The notes: generated from the letters alone by a model not told the origin. Shown: positions 8,401 to 16,363, counted from the stretch's first letter. The stretch: DNA of 46,609 bases from Calditerrivibrio sp. (GCA_026415135.1 JAOAHS010000015.1:1-46609), one strand, 5' to 3'. Numbers and translations are program-made.

Positions 8401-8989
8401 CAAGATAGCTTCCACCCCTTCAATCGCAGGTAGAATAACAGCAGTCAATATAAACAACCAGCTATCATTTCAATTTAACAACACAATAAATAACCTGCTG
8501 ATATCTGGCGATAATGAAGGCACTTTGGGGTTTTTTAAGGCTGGAGATACACTTAAGATAAAAGTATCAAATTCAAAAGGTGAGCTTATTAACACACTCA
8601 CCTTTGACACAGCCAACAAACTAAAGTATGTCGCAGATGGTGTAAAACTCTCCTTCAACACTGGAATAGCCTACGCCACCGACTCCTTCAGCTCCACAGT
8701 TGGTTCTGGTATCAACTACGAAATCGGCATCCTCGATAAAGCAGAAAACCAGATAAATGAGAAGCTCACCATAGCAGGTACACGTTATAATAGAGCAGAA
8801 TCAGTGGTTAACTTTCAGGCGACTCTAAAAACAGTCTCAGAGACTGTAAAAGCAAAATATTTAGGCTCCCGTTCCGAGGATGCTACTGCAGCCATTACTG
8901 AATTTCAATTAGCTCAACAGGCATATCAGGCAGCACTGGCCACTTCCACAAAACTGATGCAACTATCGATATTAGACTATATAAGATAA
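5477..8989 (+). CDS. flgL: Giant FlgL, hook-filament junction protein 3, with a large repeat-bearing insert
   Basis: The two ends are those of FlgL/flagellin proteins: residues 1-140 (MRVTFNMLSLKYLSNLSSSL, later AENAISWLSNYENELQRAFD and NYFGRYFFSGYKTDTKAF) and about 1080-1170 (GTRYNRAESVVNFQATLKTV, later AAITEFQLAQQAYQAALATS). The total of 1170 residues is three to four times the roughly 300 of enteric FlgL. The extra 900 residues contain recurring beta-rich units. One type pairs a strand-rich stretch with a helix ending DDVIFSINREI or DDLIDEINSKI, then a strand such as DRILIST or NNQLSFQF, at about 368-440, 481-540, 572-620, 819-900 and 938-1000. This resembles the exposed 'flagellin hook IN' repeat type. 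A second recurring unit has the form LKGKYTGGMDDEWIV or YLDGTFRGNYNDQWTYEV. The insert should protrude from the junction surface. No frameshift is seen. Confidence 0.93.
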   Translation: MRVTFNMLSLKYLSNLSSSLEKVTNANEKVVKGRNLLAPESDVVYYASSLNVQRTIDEGQQFSRNAENAISWLSNYENELQRAFDIIRNAKNEYAIAGANASQNSVSRKALAGDVSNLLQQLVDVGNANYFGRYFFSGYKTDTKAFASDKREVSAVKITSDGDILKRNVFADLPELKEGNYKLEVTSMGSEYISIVLKDAKGSPLIIDSNGSDESGKGGNLAGTQLKVKFRPNEVVNLGVGIAVKLPTSNTSFTASFYYKPGDDINYMGDKGQITTKIGYQQDVTINFTGQEVFTEVERILKGTRYNTIKGLQITETTKFSQFDGANISLADYIEVSGTDHNGLKVGTAKIRGIDIVNLDMTNVSSSDRTFNLEYAGKIRSITLDARSYKDIDDVIFSINREIETLGWAEEIEAKADGDRILISTTRSGNAVKLKLTATEQNPFGFPTTIEETGRDTTFELSYDNFDNTSPLSLSFSSVFADAQVDIYLDNKLISIPASAGRTLTSLVTQLNNQLQNMKLDAIYNFRENAGNLIVEKTNIDFTNTTALSVRLNDGTNNLYKTATPRKVGYPSANEKSVSDLLRFIENLYDNTVDARLEDGKIVVSDKRGGPSKFTLKLIPSNSGIGYPEVEPKAILKGKYTGGMDDEWIVSMTSSGIYRNITIMDKNNNIIKVINNIDTTTYNGGEVDLGYGVKMVLPGETTGVVTPALSFKLQLKASSSLSFGDMNIVQEGKNVNTFRSLKNLYDALNLDIPKEGIGAPSAWRDDKFKSTMKPYLDGTFRGNYNDQWTYEVLTQDKKTSFYLQKELSTSSISEIATAGSVNFDILLKDKDGNMIRESFSNVQLANLIEEINSPLRTNLYKNGVKAELVNNKLVIRSGSGTQEVELTPTDQNSAQLLGYSVMYNHDNDLNTPDISSNYRTIFSKNQISYNLSNATDAQRTLSFNYYDGTNWNSTSIKIDKKDYTGLDDLIDEINSKIASTPSIAGRITAVNINNQLSFQFNNTINNLLISGDNEGTLGFFKAGDTLKIKVSNSKGELINTLTFDTANKLKYVADGVKLSFNTGIAYATDSFSSTVGSGINYEIGILDKAENQINEKLTIAGTRYNRAESVVNFQATLKTVSETVKAKYLGSRSEDATAAITEFQLAQQAYQAALATSTKLMQLSILDYIR

Positions 8990-9004
8990 AAATAGGAGGC
9001 AAAA

Positions 9005-9469
9005 ATGCAAACTATGTCAAAGACTAAAAAAACTGTTGAAAAAAAGGTTTTATACTCCCTTAAATACGGCAAATTGGAGTTCACCGAAAAAGATCTCTTC
9101 TATATGACTACACCCCTTTTAGGTTTTGCTCATCTTAGCGATTTCTTACTGATATCTTCAGAGGAACACCTCCCCTTTTATATCTTCCACTCCGCTGAAG
9201 ACCCCACTGTCTCCTTCATAGTTGTAGATATCACCATGTTTTTCCCAGATTATGCTCCAGACATACACAAAAGAGACCTAAAAATCTTACAAGCAAAGTC
9301 TGTTAATGATCTTAAGCTGTTTGGTATCGTTGTAGTACCCCCCAACCCAAAAGATGCCACAATCAATTTAAAAGCTCCCCTTGCGATAAACCCACAAAAA
9401 AGACTTGCAAAACAGATAATTTTGGAGGATGATAGGTACCAGATCAAAACACCTCTGTTTAAGGAATAA
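9005..9469 (+). CDS. fliW: Flagellar assembly factor FliW
   Basis: FliW is a small beta-barrel protein that binds either flagellin or CsrA. When flagellin is exported, FliW is freed to bind CsrA and relieve translational repression. The 154-residue product shows family features: [21 protein letters not shown] near the start, [20 protein letters not shown] in the middle, and [20 protein letters not shown] toward the end. The start has AGGAGG five bases upstream. csrA begins two bases after the stop, the standard fliW-csrA pair, placed after flgL as in Bacillus. Confidence 0.95.
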   Translation: MQTMSKTKKTVEKKVLYSLKYGKLEFTEKDLFYMTTPLLGFAHLSDFLLISSEEHLPFYIFHSAEDPTVSFIVVDITMFFPDYAPDIHKRDLKILQAKSVNDLKLFGIVVVPPNPKDATINLKAPLAINPQKRLAKQIILEDDRYQIKTPLFKE

Positions 9470-9471
9470 AG

Positions 9472-9702
9472 ATGTTAGTACTTACAAGAAAAATTGGTGA
9501 GAGCCTCATAATCGGTGATGATATTGAAATTAAGATTGTAGATGTCAATGTAAAGTCTGTAAAGATTGGGATAGAGGCACCAAAATCTGTTACTGTCTAT
9601 AGAAAAGAGATTTATGAGGCGATCAAACAGGAGAATATACAAGCAACAGACCAGGAGAATATAGTGTCTTTGGTGGACTATATAAAAAAGAAACAACCCT
9701 AA
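9472..9702 (+). CDS. csrA: Carbon storage regulator CsrA
   Basis: CsrA is a dimeric RNA-binding protein that represses translation by covering GGA motifs in leaders. The 76-residue product begins with the invariant [20 protein letters not shown] and continues [16 protein letters not shown] and [12 protein letters not shown]. Arg44, the key RNA-contact residue, is present. A short C-terminal extension (about residues 50-76) resembles that of CsrA proteins antagonised by FliW. Coupling to fliW suggests its main task here is gating flagellar protein synthesis. The stop overlaps the end of the convergent AEC transporter gene by four bases, with no terminator hairpin between them. Confidence 0.97.
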   Translation: MLVLTRKIGESLIIGDDIEIKIVDVNVKSVKIGIEAPKSVTVYRKEIYEAIKQENIQATDQENIVSLVDYIKKKQP

Positions 9703-10622
9703 TTTTTTAATACTGTCAGCCAAAAGATAAACGAAAAGACTGATAGTAGAGTGGATATCATGATGGAACCGCTTGCAAGCTCTCGGTCACCATCCATCAT
9801 GTCTGCCAATACAAAGTTTACAGTGGCAGGGGGTGAGGAAAGCATTATGATCAAGATCTTCTCCTCGAGATCTAAATTCATCCTTAAAATCTGAAACAGT
9901 AAATATGCAACAAACGGCAATCCCATAAGTTTAATGACTGCAACCAGACTCAGATAAACTTTATTACCCCTTATGTACCCCAAATTTATCGTAGCCCCTA
10001 TTCCTATAAGAGCTATAGGGAGAGCAACCTTACTAACAATTTCCAATGGTCTAACCAAAAAAACTGGTAATTCCACCCTAAAAAAAGAGAATAATAATCC
10101 TAAAATGCATGAGAAAGCTATTGGGTTTATTAGTGTTGAGTTTATTACCATTCCCAACTTGCTCTTATTTCTACCCTTACCCATACTTAGTGAAACAACA
10201 GATAATAGATTAACAAAAGGAACAATTATAGCCATAAGAATACTACCCACCGCAAGACCTTCTTTACCAAAAGCATAAAATGCCACAGGAAGCCCCATAT
10301 ATGCGTAGTTTGCTCTAAAATTATTCATAGCAAACGTTCCAATACTCTGAATCGGCATCTTTATCACTTTCCCCAACAATATACTAAATACAAACACCAA
10401 AAATACAGAGATCATCATCACCAATACAACTGGCAAGTAGTTTGATATCTCTAAGGTTGTCTTTGAAATCTCATAAAAGAGCAGAGTAGGCAAAAAGAAA
10501 TTAAAAGTCAGTTTATTGGATGTTTTTATATAATGTTCATCGAGGTACCTGAATCTTTTTAGGATATAACCAAATAAAACAACAATAAATATAGGTAAAA
10601 CCAATAAAGTAGTATCTATCAT
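9699..10622 (-). CDS. AEC-family (auxin efflux carrier-like) transporter
   Basis: The 307-residue integral membrane protein has about ten hydrophobic helices, the length and layout of bacterial AEC carriers, which move small carboxylates such as malate or malonate. Family-like features include the N-terminal [15 protein letters not shown], the [18 protein letters not shown] segment and [20 protein letters not shown] in the second half. The substrate cannot be read from the sequence. Its ATG lies only three bases beyond the T-tract of the terminator of the upstream CoA-transferase gene, with no usable Shine-Dalgarno. An organic-acid role would fit the neighbouring CoA-transferase, but that is inference from position. 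Confidence 0.85.
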   Translation of the reverse strand: MIDTTLLVLPIFIVVLFGYILKRFRYLDEHYIKTSNKLTFNFFLPTLLFYEISKTTLEISNYLPVVLVMMISVFLVFVFSILLGKVIKMPIQSIGTFAMNNFRANYAYMGLPVAFYAFGKEGLAVGSILMAIIVPFVNLLSVVSLSMGKGRNKSKLGMVINSTLINPIAFSCILGLLFSFFRVELPVFLVRPLEIVSKVALPIALIGIGATINLGYIRGNKVYLSLVAVIKLMGLPFVAYLLFQILRMNLDLEEKILIIMLSSPPATVNFVLADMMDGDRELASGSIMISTLLSVFSFIFWLTVLKN

Positions 10623-10625
10623 GTT

Positions 10626-10652
10626 AAAAAGCTGGAGGTGATCACCTCCAGC
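10626..10652 (-). terminator. Rho-independent terminator of the CoA-transferase gene
   Basis: A perfect 22-base palindrome, GCTGGAGGTGATCACCTCCAGC (10631-10652 read as the top strand; the centre leaves a few unpaired loop bases), is followed on the minus strand by TTTTT. It lies eight bases past the CoA-transferase stop. On the plus strand the same palindrome is followed by TGATTTTTTT, but no plus-strand gene ends here. Confidence 0.88.
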
Positions 10653-10660
10653 TGATTTTT

Positions 10661-12253
10661 TTAATCAATATCTACTTTTATATCCCAGTTTTTGATCCTC
10701 ATTGTTCCATTTCTTTCAAGATTGAGCTGCATCTTGAAGCAACGATCAAACAGTTGAGGCTCATGTCCTACACCTTTGCTCAAGCATTCTCTTTCTGCCA
10801 TTTCAAGGTACTCCATCAGGATAGGCTTGTATTCAGGATGAGCACATTTTTTGATGATCTCACGAGCCCTATCCTTAGGTGCAAGACCCCTTAAATCTGC
10901 TAAGCCCTGCTCAGTAACAAGTACATCAAGGTCATGCTCAGTATGGTCTATATGGGGAGCTTTTGGGACTACACAACTGATACCTATTGGGTCAGTCTTG
11001 CTTGGACGTGTAGACGGCGTGTGCATAATGGATAGATATGCATTTCTCAAGAAGTCTCCAGATCCACCAAGACCGTTGATCATCCTTGTACCACCTACAA
11101 GTGTTGAGTTTGCATGACCATAAATATCAAACTCAACAGGTGTATTCATAGCAATAACACCCAATCTTCTGATAACCTCTGGAGAGTTAGACTGGGAAAG
11201 CGGTCTTAATGTAATTTTTGGTGCATAAAAATCCATTTTTTCAAAGAACCTTGGGAATCCAGGATTCTCAGAAAGTGACAACGAACAAGCTGAAGCATAA
11301 TCAAGCTTCCCAGAGTCAAAAAGATCAAGCATTGTATCCTGTAAAACTTCAGTGTAAACAGAGAGATTGTAGAAATGACCCTTAACAAGGCCACCCACAA
11401 CAGCATTTGCAATAGAACCGACGCCAGACTGCAACGGTAGAAGATTCTTAGGTAACCTACCCTTCTTGACCTCAAAGTCAAAGAAGTCAAGTATATGGGC
11501 AGCAATGGTATCGGAAGTATCATCCAACTCTGCAAAAGCTCTCCCCTTATCCCTATATTTGGATTCGACTATTGCAATGATTTTATTTGGGTCGCATGGC
11601 ACGTATGGTGTACCAACCCTATCATTTGCCTTTGTAATAGGGATAATCTGCCTATGAGGTGGATGTTTAAGCACCATAATATCGTGCATACCCTCAAAGG
11701 AAGGCTCACCAGTATTAACTTCTATAATCACTCTATCGCATACCATCAAGATCTCTGGTATTACACCACACGAAGAGGTAGGTACAAGCCCTCCATCCTC
11801 AGTAATTGCAGAAACCTCTATTATTGCAAGATCAAGTTTCCCTGTCTCTGTATCCTTAGTATAGAAGCCGTAGCCCAAATCCTGAGCAAACAGAGAAAGG
11901 TGCTTGTCCCCCATTCTTATTCTACCTTCATTAATACCCTTTTGAATATTTTTACCAGTTTGATATGGCCACCTTCTATCAATCATATCAAGAGCTGCCC
12001 ATCTATCCTCAGTCTCAGCACCAACAGAAGCACCTATGAAAAGGTTAAACTTCCATTTACCCTGCAAATTGTTTTTCTCCACATAATCTGCAAGTGCTAT
12101 CGGAACAGCCTTAGGATAACCTGCTGGAGTAAAACCAGACCAACCAAGATTCATACCCGGCTTAAAAAATTGGATCGTGTCCTCTGCCTTCATAACCTTT
12201 GACAGAAGACTTTTCATTCTTACTCTTGATTCAAGTGTTCCGTAATCTGACAT
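10661..12253 (-). CDS. Acetyl-CoA hydrolase/transferase family; probable succinyl-CoA:acetate CoA-transferase
   Basis: Enzymes of this class move CoA between acyl groups. Close family members such as AarC and Cat1 convert acetate plus succinyl-CoA to acetyl-CoA plus succinate, replacing succinyl-CoA synthetase in a TCA cycle. The 530-residue protein has the full two-domain length. The active-site Glu lies in the motif SVYTEVLQDTMLD. The glycine-rich loop NGLGGSGDF, which contacts CoA, and the family stretch VVPKAPHIDHTEHD are present. A pure hydrolase role cannot be excluded from sequence. An acetate-oxidising metabolism would explain it. It is translated after the nitrilase-family gene (nine bases apart) from a good Shine-Dalgarno and is closed by a strong terminator. 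Confidence 0.9.
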   Translation of the reverse strand: MSDYGTLESRVRMKSLLSKVMKAEDTIQFFKPGMNLGWSGFTPAGYPKAVPIALADYVEKNNLQGKWKFNLFIGASVGAETEDRWAALDMIDRRWPYQTGKNIQKGINEGRIRMGDKHLSLFAQDLGYGFYTKDTETGKLDLAIIEVSAITEDGGLVPTSSCGVIPEILMVCDRVIIEVNTGEPSFEGMHDIMVLKHPPHRQIIPITKANDRVGTPYVPCDPNKIIAIVESKYRDKGRAFAELDDTSDTIAAHILDFFDFEVKKGRLPKNLLPLQSGVGSIANAVVGGLVKGHFYNLSVYTEVLQDTMLDLFDSGKLDYASACSLSLSENPGFPRFFEKMDFYAPKITLRPLSQSNSPEVIRRLGVIAMNTPVEFDIYGHANSTLVGGTRMINGLGGSGDFLRNAYLSIMHTPSTRPSKTDPIGISCVVPKAPHIDHTEHDLDVLVTEQGLADLRGLAPKDRAREIIKKCAHPEYKPILMEYLEMAERECLSKGVGHEPQLFDRCFKMQLNLERNGTMRIKNWDIKVDID

Positions 12254-12262
12254 GTATTCCTC

Positions 12263-13054
12263 CTAAGCATTCCGCCAATGCGGTTTTTTATTTATGACAA
12301 AACATTTTTTTGCATCATTTAAGCTCGGTATCTGCTCCCTCACAGTTGTTATCTTACTACGATCAATATCCACATAAGCAATCCCGCTTTCTTCACCCAA
12401 GCAAAACAGCTCTTCACCCCAGGGATCAAAACCTGCTGAGTAGCCACACTTGAGTTCTTTATCGTTTTTTACAGCTTTAGAACAGGAGCAACCTACCACA
12501 TAAGCCTGATTTTCAATGGCTCGTGCCCTCAAAAGAGTCAACCAGTGCAATGATTTGGCTGCAGGCCATATAGCTGGCACCAGATAAACTTCCGCCCCTT
12601 CATATGCAGATATCCTAAATATTTCAGGAAACCTTATCTCATAGCAAGTGGCCATAGCAAAGTTAACATCTTTATATTTAAAAGTTGTTATATTTTCGTC
12701 TGATTTTAAAAAATATTGGTCTTCCCTTTGGGGTGAAAATAGGAACTGCTTCCTATAGGTCGCTATCACACCATCAGATGTTATACCATAGGTTGTATTG
12801 TAAATACCTACAATAGCTTTTTCAGGCATACTACAAACAATTAACTTATTTACTGCGTTTGATTTTAAAAGGCAAATAATTTCCTCTACTCTTGACGCAT
12901 GATCACTAATACCAGTATAATCAAACCCACAAAACCACATCTCAGGTAAAAGAACAATATCAGCCTCACAAGACAATATTTTACTGACAAAAGTATCGAT
13001 ATTTTTATCAGCCAGACCAGTATAAATCACTTCTTGTATACAAGCTATCCTCAT
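12263..13054 (-). CDS. Carbon-nitrogen hydrolase (nitrilase superfamily), omega-amidase-like
   Basis: The 263-residue protein has the complete Glu-Lys-Cys triad of the nitrilase superfamily: Glu38 in LLPEMWF, Lys102 in TYRKQFLFSPQRED, and Cys137 in MATCYEIRFPE. Length and motifs match the Nit2/YafV group, which removes the amide from 2-oxoglutaramate or 2-oxosuccinamate in metabolite repair. Other small amides remain possible. It is the first gene of a two-gene unit with the CoA-transferase and is divergent from the macrodomain gene. Confidence 0.88.
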   Translation of the reverse strand: MRIACIQEVIYTGLADKNIDTFVSKILSCEADIVLLPEMWFCGFDYTGISDHASRVEEIICLLKSNAVNKLIVCSMPEKAIVGIYNTTYGITSDGVIATYRKQFLFSPQREDQYFLKSDENITTFKYKDVNFAMATCYEIRFPEIFRISAYEGAEVYLVPAIWPAAKSLHWLTLLRARAIENQAYVVGCSCSKAVKNDKELKCGYSAGFDPWGEELFCLGEESGIAYVDIDRSKITTVREQIPSLNDAKKCFVINKKPHWRNA

Positions 13055-13072
13055 AGATTCTTTCCCTTTTGT

Positions 13073-13101
13073 TTTTTAAAACAATATCTCTAAAATGTCA
13101 A
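13073..13101 (-). promoter_or_regulatory. Candidate sigma70 promoter for the nitrilase/CoA-transferase unit
   Basis: On the minus strand TTGACA (13101-13096), a 17-base spacer and TAAAAA (13078-13073) form a plausible promoter. The predicted start near 13066 falls almost on the purine-rich Shine-Dalgarno, so the leader would be very short, which lowers confidence. Confidence 0.4.
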
Positions 13102-13171
13102 GATATAAATATCAAGAAACAGTATAGATTTTTTCTATAAGTTAAATAGATATCCTTTACCTTATTTCCAC

Positions 13172-13199
13172 TTGAAAAAGGGCAATACTTTTATATAAA
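13172..13199 (+). promoter_or_regulatory. Candidate sigma70 promoter for the macrodomain/symporter unit
   Basis: TTGAAA (13172-13177), a 16-base spacer and TATAAA (13194-13199) lie just upstream of the macrodomain gene, with AGGAGG between promoter and ATG. The site is divergent from the candidate nitrilase promoter in the same 164-base gap. Confidence 0.5.
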
Positions 13200-13218
13200 A
13201 TATTTCAGGAGGTTCTCA

Positions 13219-13740
13219 ATGGGTACAGTACTAACCTTTATCAAAGGTGACATTACTGAATTAATTGTGGATGCGATAGTAAACCCTGCAAACAGTGCTT
13301 TAATTCTTGGCAGTGGTGTAGCTGGAGCAATAGCCAAAAAAGGAGGTCCAGAGATTCAAGAGGAGTGCAGAAAGATAGGCTTTTGTCCTGTTGGTGAGGC
13401 GGTAATAACATCTGCAGGAGGCTTGAACGCAAAGTATGTTATCCACGCAGTTGGTCCCAGATATGGTATCGATACCCCCTCAGACAGACTTCTATACAAT
13501 GCAGTCACAAATGCTTTAAAATTAGCTGAAGAATACCATATATCCTCTATAGCTCTTCCAGCAATATCCACAGGCATATTTGGATACCCTTTGGATGAAG
13601 CTGCCAAGATCATTACCGATGCCATATATGATTTTATAGACAGAAAGCCTTTCTATGTAAAAGATATTATCCTATGCCTCTATAGCGATAGGGATTACGA
13701 AACGTTTATCAAATATTCAAAACACAGACATGAATCTTGA
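13219..13740 (+). CDS. Macrodomain protein, probable O-acetyl-ADP-ribose deacetylase/ADP-ribose hydrolase
   Basis: Macrodomains bind ADP-ribose, and the YmdB/MacroD group removes O-acetyl or ADP-ribosyl groups. The 173-residue single-domain protein shows the MacroD-type signatures in order: DAIVNPANSALILGSGVAGA, then IAKKGGPEIQEEC, GEAVITSAGGLNAKYVIHAVGP, and the phosphate loop PAISTGIFGYPLDEAA. The usual 'NAAN' reads 'NPAN', as in many thermophile and archaeal members. AGGAGG precedes the ATG. The 3' end overlaps the following symporter gene by 11 bases, so the two are translationally coupled. Confidence 0.92.
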   Translation: MGTVLTFIKGDITELIVDAIVNPANSALILGSGVAGAIAKKGGPEIQEECRKIGFCPVGEAVITSAGGLNAKYVIHAVGPRYGIDTPSDRLLYNAVTNALKLAEEYHISSIALPAISTGIFGYPLDEAAKIITDAIYDFIDRKPFYVKDIILCLYSDRDYETFIKYSKHRHES

Positions 13741-14980
13741 GAATACACTTTTTTTCAGTGCTGTTGTTCTTTTTCTCGTTTATGCTCTAATAAAAAACAG
13801 AGTCTCAAAAACAACACAAGAATGGACCTTATCTGGTAGAAACCTCAACCAATGGCAAGTCTCTTTTGTCATAATAGGCACACTCGTTGGTGGAGCCTCC
13901 ACCATAGGAACTACCCAAATAGCTTATGAATACGGTCTTCCATCACTTATATTCACCTTTTCCAGTGCCTTAGCCTGTTTGGTTTTAGCTTACTTCTTTT
14001 CAAAAAAACTTAGGCAATCGGAAAGTATCACAGTAATTGAACTGATTGGACACCACTATGGTAAGAAAACAAAAAAGTACCTCTCCCTCTTTGCCCTAAC
14101 TGGGATATTCTTGCAAACAGTTGCCCAGATGATAGCAGCCTCTTCCATCATAAGAGCAAACCTAAATCTTAACTCATCAGCAGCTATAGCTGTTACCTCC
14201 CTTTTCATAGTAATGTTCATCGTGTTTTTTGGTATCACTGGCGCATCTTTTCTGGGTAAATACAAGATTTTTATGTTGTATATAATCATGATTATCTCCC
14301 TCATGATAATTCAGTCGCACAACTTACCCTTTCAAGGGTCCACGTATAAAAACTATGGGGCAATGCGGGCCGCAAAGGATATTATCTCCACCCTCATTGG
14401 TGTTTTATCCACTCAAACATACCTTCAAGCTATCTTTGCAGCAAAAGATATAAAAAGCGCTAAAAACGGGGCATTGCTGTCAGCAATACTCATACCACCA
14501 ATTGGGATAGTTTTCTACTTAATTGGTATTTACATGAAGACTACTGCACCTAATATAGCGTATACAGCTGATACCCTAGCCATCTTTCTAAAAACCCACT
14601 TACCAGCTGAACTCTCCTCAATCTTCTTAGCATTCCTATTCATAATATCGGTGGGGACAGCTTCAGGATTATTCTTAGGAACTTTAACAATGCTTTTTGA
14701 AGATAATCTCAAAAACCTTTTTAAAAATAAAACTAATACCATACAATATTACAGACTAATAGGTATTATCCTGATAATATTATCAGCAATAATTACCTTA
14801 AAGGTTAAAAACAGTATTTTAGAATGGAGTTTCTTATCGATGGGTCTTAGGGGAGCCTCCATATTTTTACCCCTTGTTGCCATTATATTCGACTGGAATA
14901 AACAAAATAAAATTACCTACTACACCCTTATTCTATCACCAATATGTTATATAATCGCTATCTTCATATTATACTTATAG
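13730..14980 (+). CDS. Sodium:solute symporter (SSS) family transporter
   Basis: The 416-residue protein has about 12-13 hydrophobic segments with SSS-family features: a polar ...EWTLSGRNLNQWQVSFVIIG junction after helix 1, the Na+-site region GTLVGGASTIGTTQIAYEYG in helix 2, and SVGTASGLFLGTLTMLFEDN late in the protein, corresponding to the Ser/Thr cluster of helix 8. It is shorter than the 480-550 typical of PutP or PanF. The substrate is not evident. It starts inside the macrodomain gene with no clear Shine-Dalgarno, so its translation probably depends on that gene. Confidence 0.85.
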   Translation: MNLENTLFFSAVVLFLVYALIKNRVSKTTQEWTLSGRNLNQWQVSFVIIGTLVGGASTIGTTQIAYEYGLPSLIFTFSSALACLVLAYFFSKKLRQSESITVIELIGHHYGKKTKKYLSLFALTGIFLQTVAQMIAASSIIRANLNLNSSAAIAVTSLFIVMFIVFFGITGASFLGKYKIFMLYIIMIISLMIIQSHNLPFQGSTYKNYGAMRAAKDIISTLIGVLSTQTYLQAIFAAKDIKSAKNGALLSAILIPPIGIVFYLIGIYMKTTAPNIAYTADTLAIFLKTHLPAELSSIFLAFLFIISVGTASGLFLGTLTMLFEDNLKNLFKNKTNTIQYYRLIGIILIILSAIITLKVKNSILEWSFLSMGLRGASIFLPLVAIIFDWNKQNKITYYTLILSPICYIIAIFILYL

Positions 14981-14981
14981 C

Positions 14982-15009
14982 TTGACAATTTCCGTTAAAA
15001 CAGTATGTT
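14982..15009 (+). promoter_or_regulatory. Candidate sigma70 promoter for the methyltransferase gene
   Basis: TTGACA (14982-14987), a 16-base spacer and TATGTT (15004-15009) begin one base after the symporter stop. The predicted leader to the ATG at 15042 is about 26 bases and contains GGAGC as a weak ribosome site. Confidence 0.5.
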
Positions 15010-15041
15010 CATTAACCATAGTAAGTACTCGGAGCAATTAG

Positions 15042-15641
15042 ATGATATTTGACAAAGATGCCATAAGTTATGACAGTAAACAGATGCACGCCCATAGGGC
15101 AGCTGTTATTGCTAATGAGATTAAAAATGCCATCCCCATCGATAAGGATTGGATAATGGCAGATTTTGGATGTGGTACTGGTTTTTTAGGGTTAAACTTT
15201 GTGAATACAGTTAAACATATTGATATGTTTGACACCTCAGAAAATATGCTTGCTATCCTTAAAGAAAAAATCGTCACCAACAACATATCCAATGTAAACA
15301 TAAAAATGTTTGATATCTTTAAAGATAACATCCGAGTAAATCGCTATCATCTAATTATCTCCTTAATGGTGCTACACCATATCAAAGATCTTGCAGGTGC
15401 CATCCATAGGCTATCAAATATGGTAAAGAAAAACGGCTTTTTAGCCCTCTCAGATCTGGATAAAGAGGATGGTAGCTACCATGAAAAGGATAAGCCACCC
15501 CACAACGGCATAGATCAAACGTTACTTACCGAAATCTCTGTAAATAATGGTATGGAGCTTGTATATTGTTCTACACCATACACTGTGGAGAAAAACAAAA
15601 GAAGCTACCCCATCTTCTTACATATATACCAGAAGCTATAG
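15042..15641 (+). CDS. Class I SAM-dependent methyltransferase
   Basis: The 199-residue protein carries the SAM-binding motif I ADFGCGTGFLGLNF near residue 40, an acidic motif II region (HIDMFDTSENML) and the post-motif LIISLMVLHHIKDL of small-molecule methyltransferases. SDLDKEDGSYHEKDKPPHNG is typical of the UbiE/tellurite-resistance-like group. The substrate is unknown. It is a single gene ending five bases before the convergent ydcF-like gene, with no terminator hairpin in between. Confidence 0.85.
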   Translation: MIFDKDAISYDSKQMHAHRAAVIANEIKNAIPIDKDWIMADFGCGTGFLGLNFVNTVKHIDMFDTSENMLAILKEKIVTNNISNVNIKMFDIFKDNIRVNRYHLIISLMVLHHIKDLAGAIHRLSNMVKKNGFLALSDLDKEDGSYHEKDKPPHNGIDQTLLTEISVNNGMELVYCSTPYTVEKNKRSYPIFLHIYQKL

Positions 15642-15646
15642 AGAAA

Positions 15647-16363
15647 CTACCCCTTCAAGGTATAAAACATAATACCCAAATACTCTTTGAAGGCCTTTGA
15701 AACTATATTTAGATTTCCAGACACGGGCAAAAAATCGTATATGCTATAATACCCATCAAATTTAAAATCAGCCGGTTCAGCACAAATGTTATTAATACCA
15801 CTTTTTTTAAACAAAATCATCGATCTTTTGGTATGATAAGCTGAGGTAACAAGGATGATATCCTGTTGTTTGAGTTGTTGTAGTATAGCCAAAGTAAAAC
15901 GTACATTTTCCACAGTATCCCTACTATCCTTATCGGTATATATCCTATCATCCTCGACTCCAAGACCAACTAATATAGCTTTCATCAGATCTGCTTCATA
16001 AGGTAGCTTATCGTTAACCCTACCTCCAGTCAAGATTATAGGACCTTTGAGTCTTTTTTGAATTTCAAAGCCTTTTAAAACTCTTTTAAATGAATCTTCA
16101 CTAAGTTCTTTTTGCCCATAAACCCCACCACTTAAAACAACGATCACACCTCTATCGCATCTGCTATTTCTAAAACCCTTTTCCAGTGGGTACAAAAACA
16201 GATCCTTAACAGGGGTAATAGAAAAAAGGTACAAAAGAACTCCAGCTAAAAGCAACACATATCTCTTTAACCCTTTGAGCCAAAAAGATGCCACCAAGAA
16301 TACCACAATAAAAATACCTGGTGGTATAACAACAGAATACAGGAGCTTTTTCAAAAAAAGCAT
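15647..16363 (-). CDS. YdcF/ElyC-like membrane protein (DUF218)
   Basis: The 238-residue protein has two N-terminal membrane helices (about residues 8-50) followed by a DUF218 domain. The domain motifs are VIVVLSGGVYG, the GPIILTGGRVND block, a DSRDTVENV element and LVTSAYHTKRSMILFKKSG. E. coli ElyC with this layout influences peptidoglycan and lipid-carrier metabolism; the biochemical activity of the family is uncertain. It follows glnS by two bases (AGGAAATAG serves as ribosome site) and is the last gene of the minus-strand run, a placement consistent with an envelope role alongside lgt. Confidence 0.85.
   Translation of the reverse strand: MLFLKKLLYSVVIPPGIFIVVFLVASFWLKGLKRYVLLLAGVLLYLFSITPVKDLFLYPLEKGFRNSRCDRGVIVVLSGGVYGQKELSEDSFKRVLKGFEIQKRLKGPIILTGGRVNDKLPYEADLMKAILVGLGVEDDRIYTDKDSRDTVENVRFTLAILQQLKQQDIILVTSAYHTKRSMILFKKSGINNICAEPADFKFDGYYSIYDFLPVSGNLNIVSKAFKEYLGIMFYTLKG

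Noticed and set aside
9700-9760. Possible terminator between csrA and the convergent AEC gene
   Set aside because: The inverted repeat TACTGTCAG/CTGATAGTA has a loop of about 20 bases, lies inside the AEC coding region and has no adjacent T-tract.
11495-12202. 235-codon plus-strand frame opposite the CoA-transferase gene
   Set aside because: Antisense shadow with Cys/Ile/His-rich translation and no family motif. The minus-strand gene has complete catalytic motifs.
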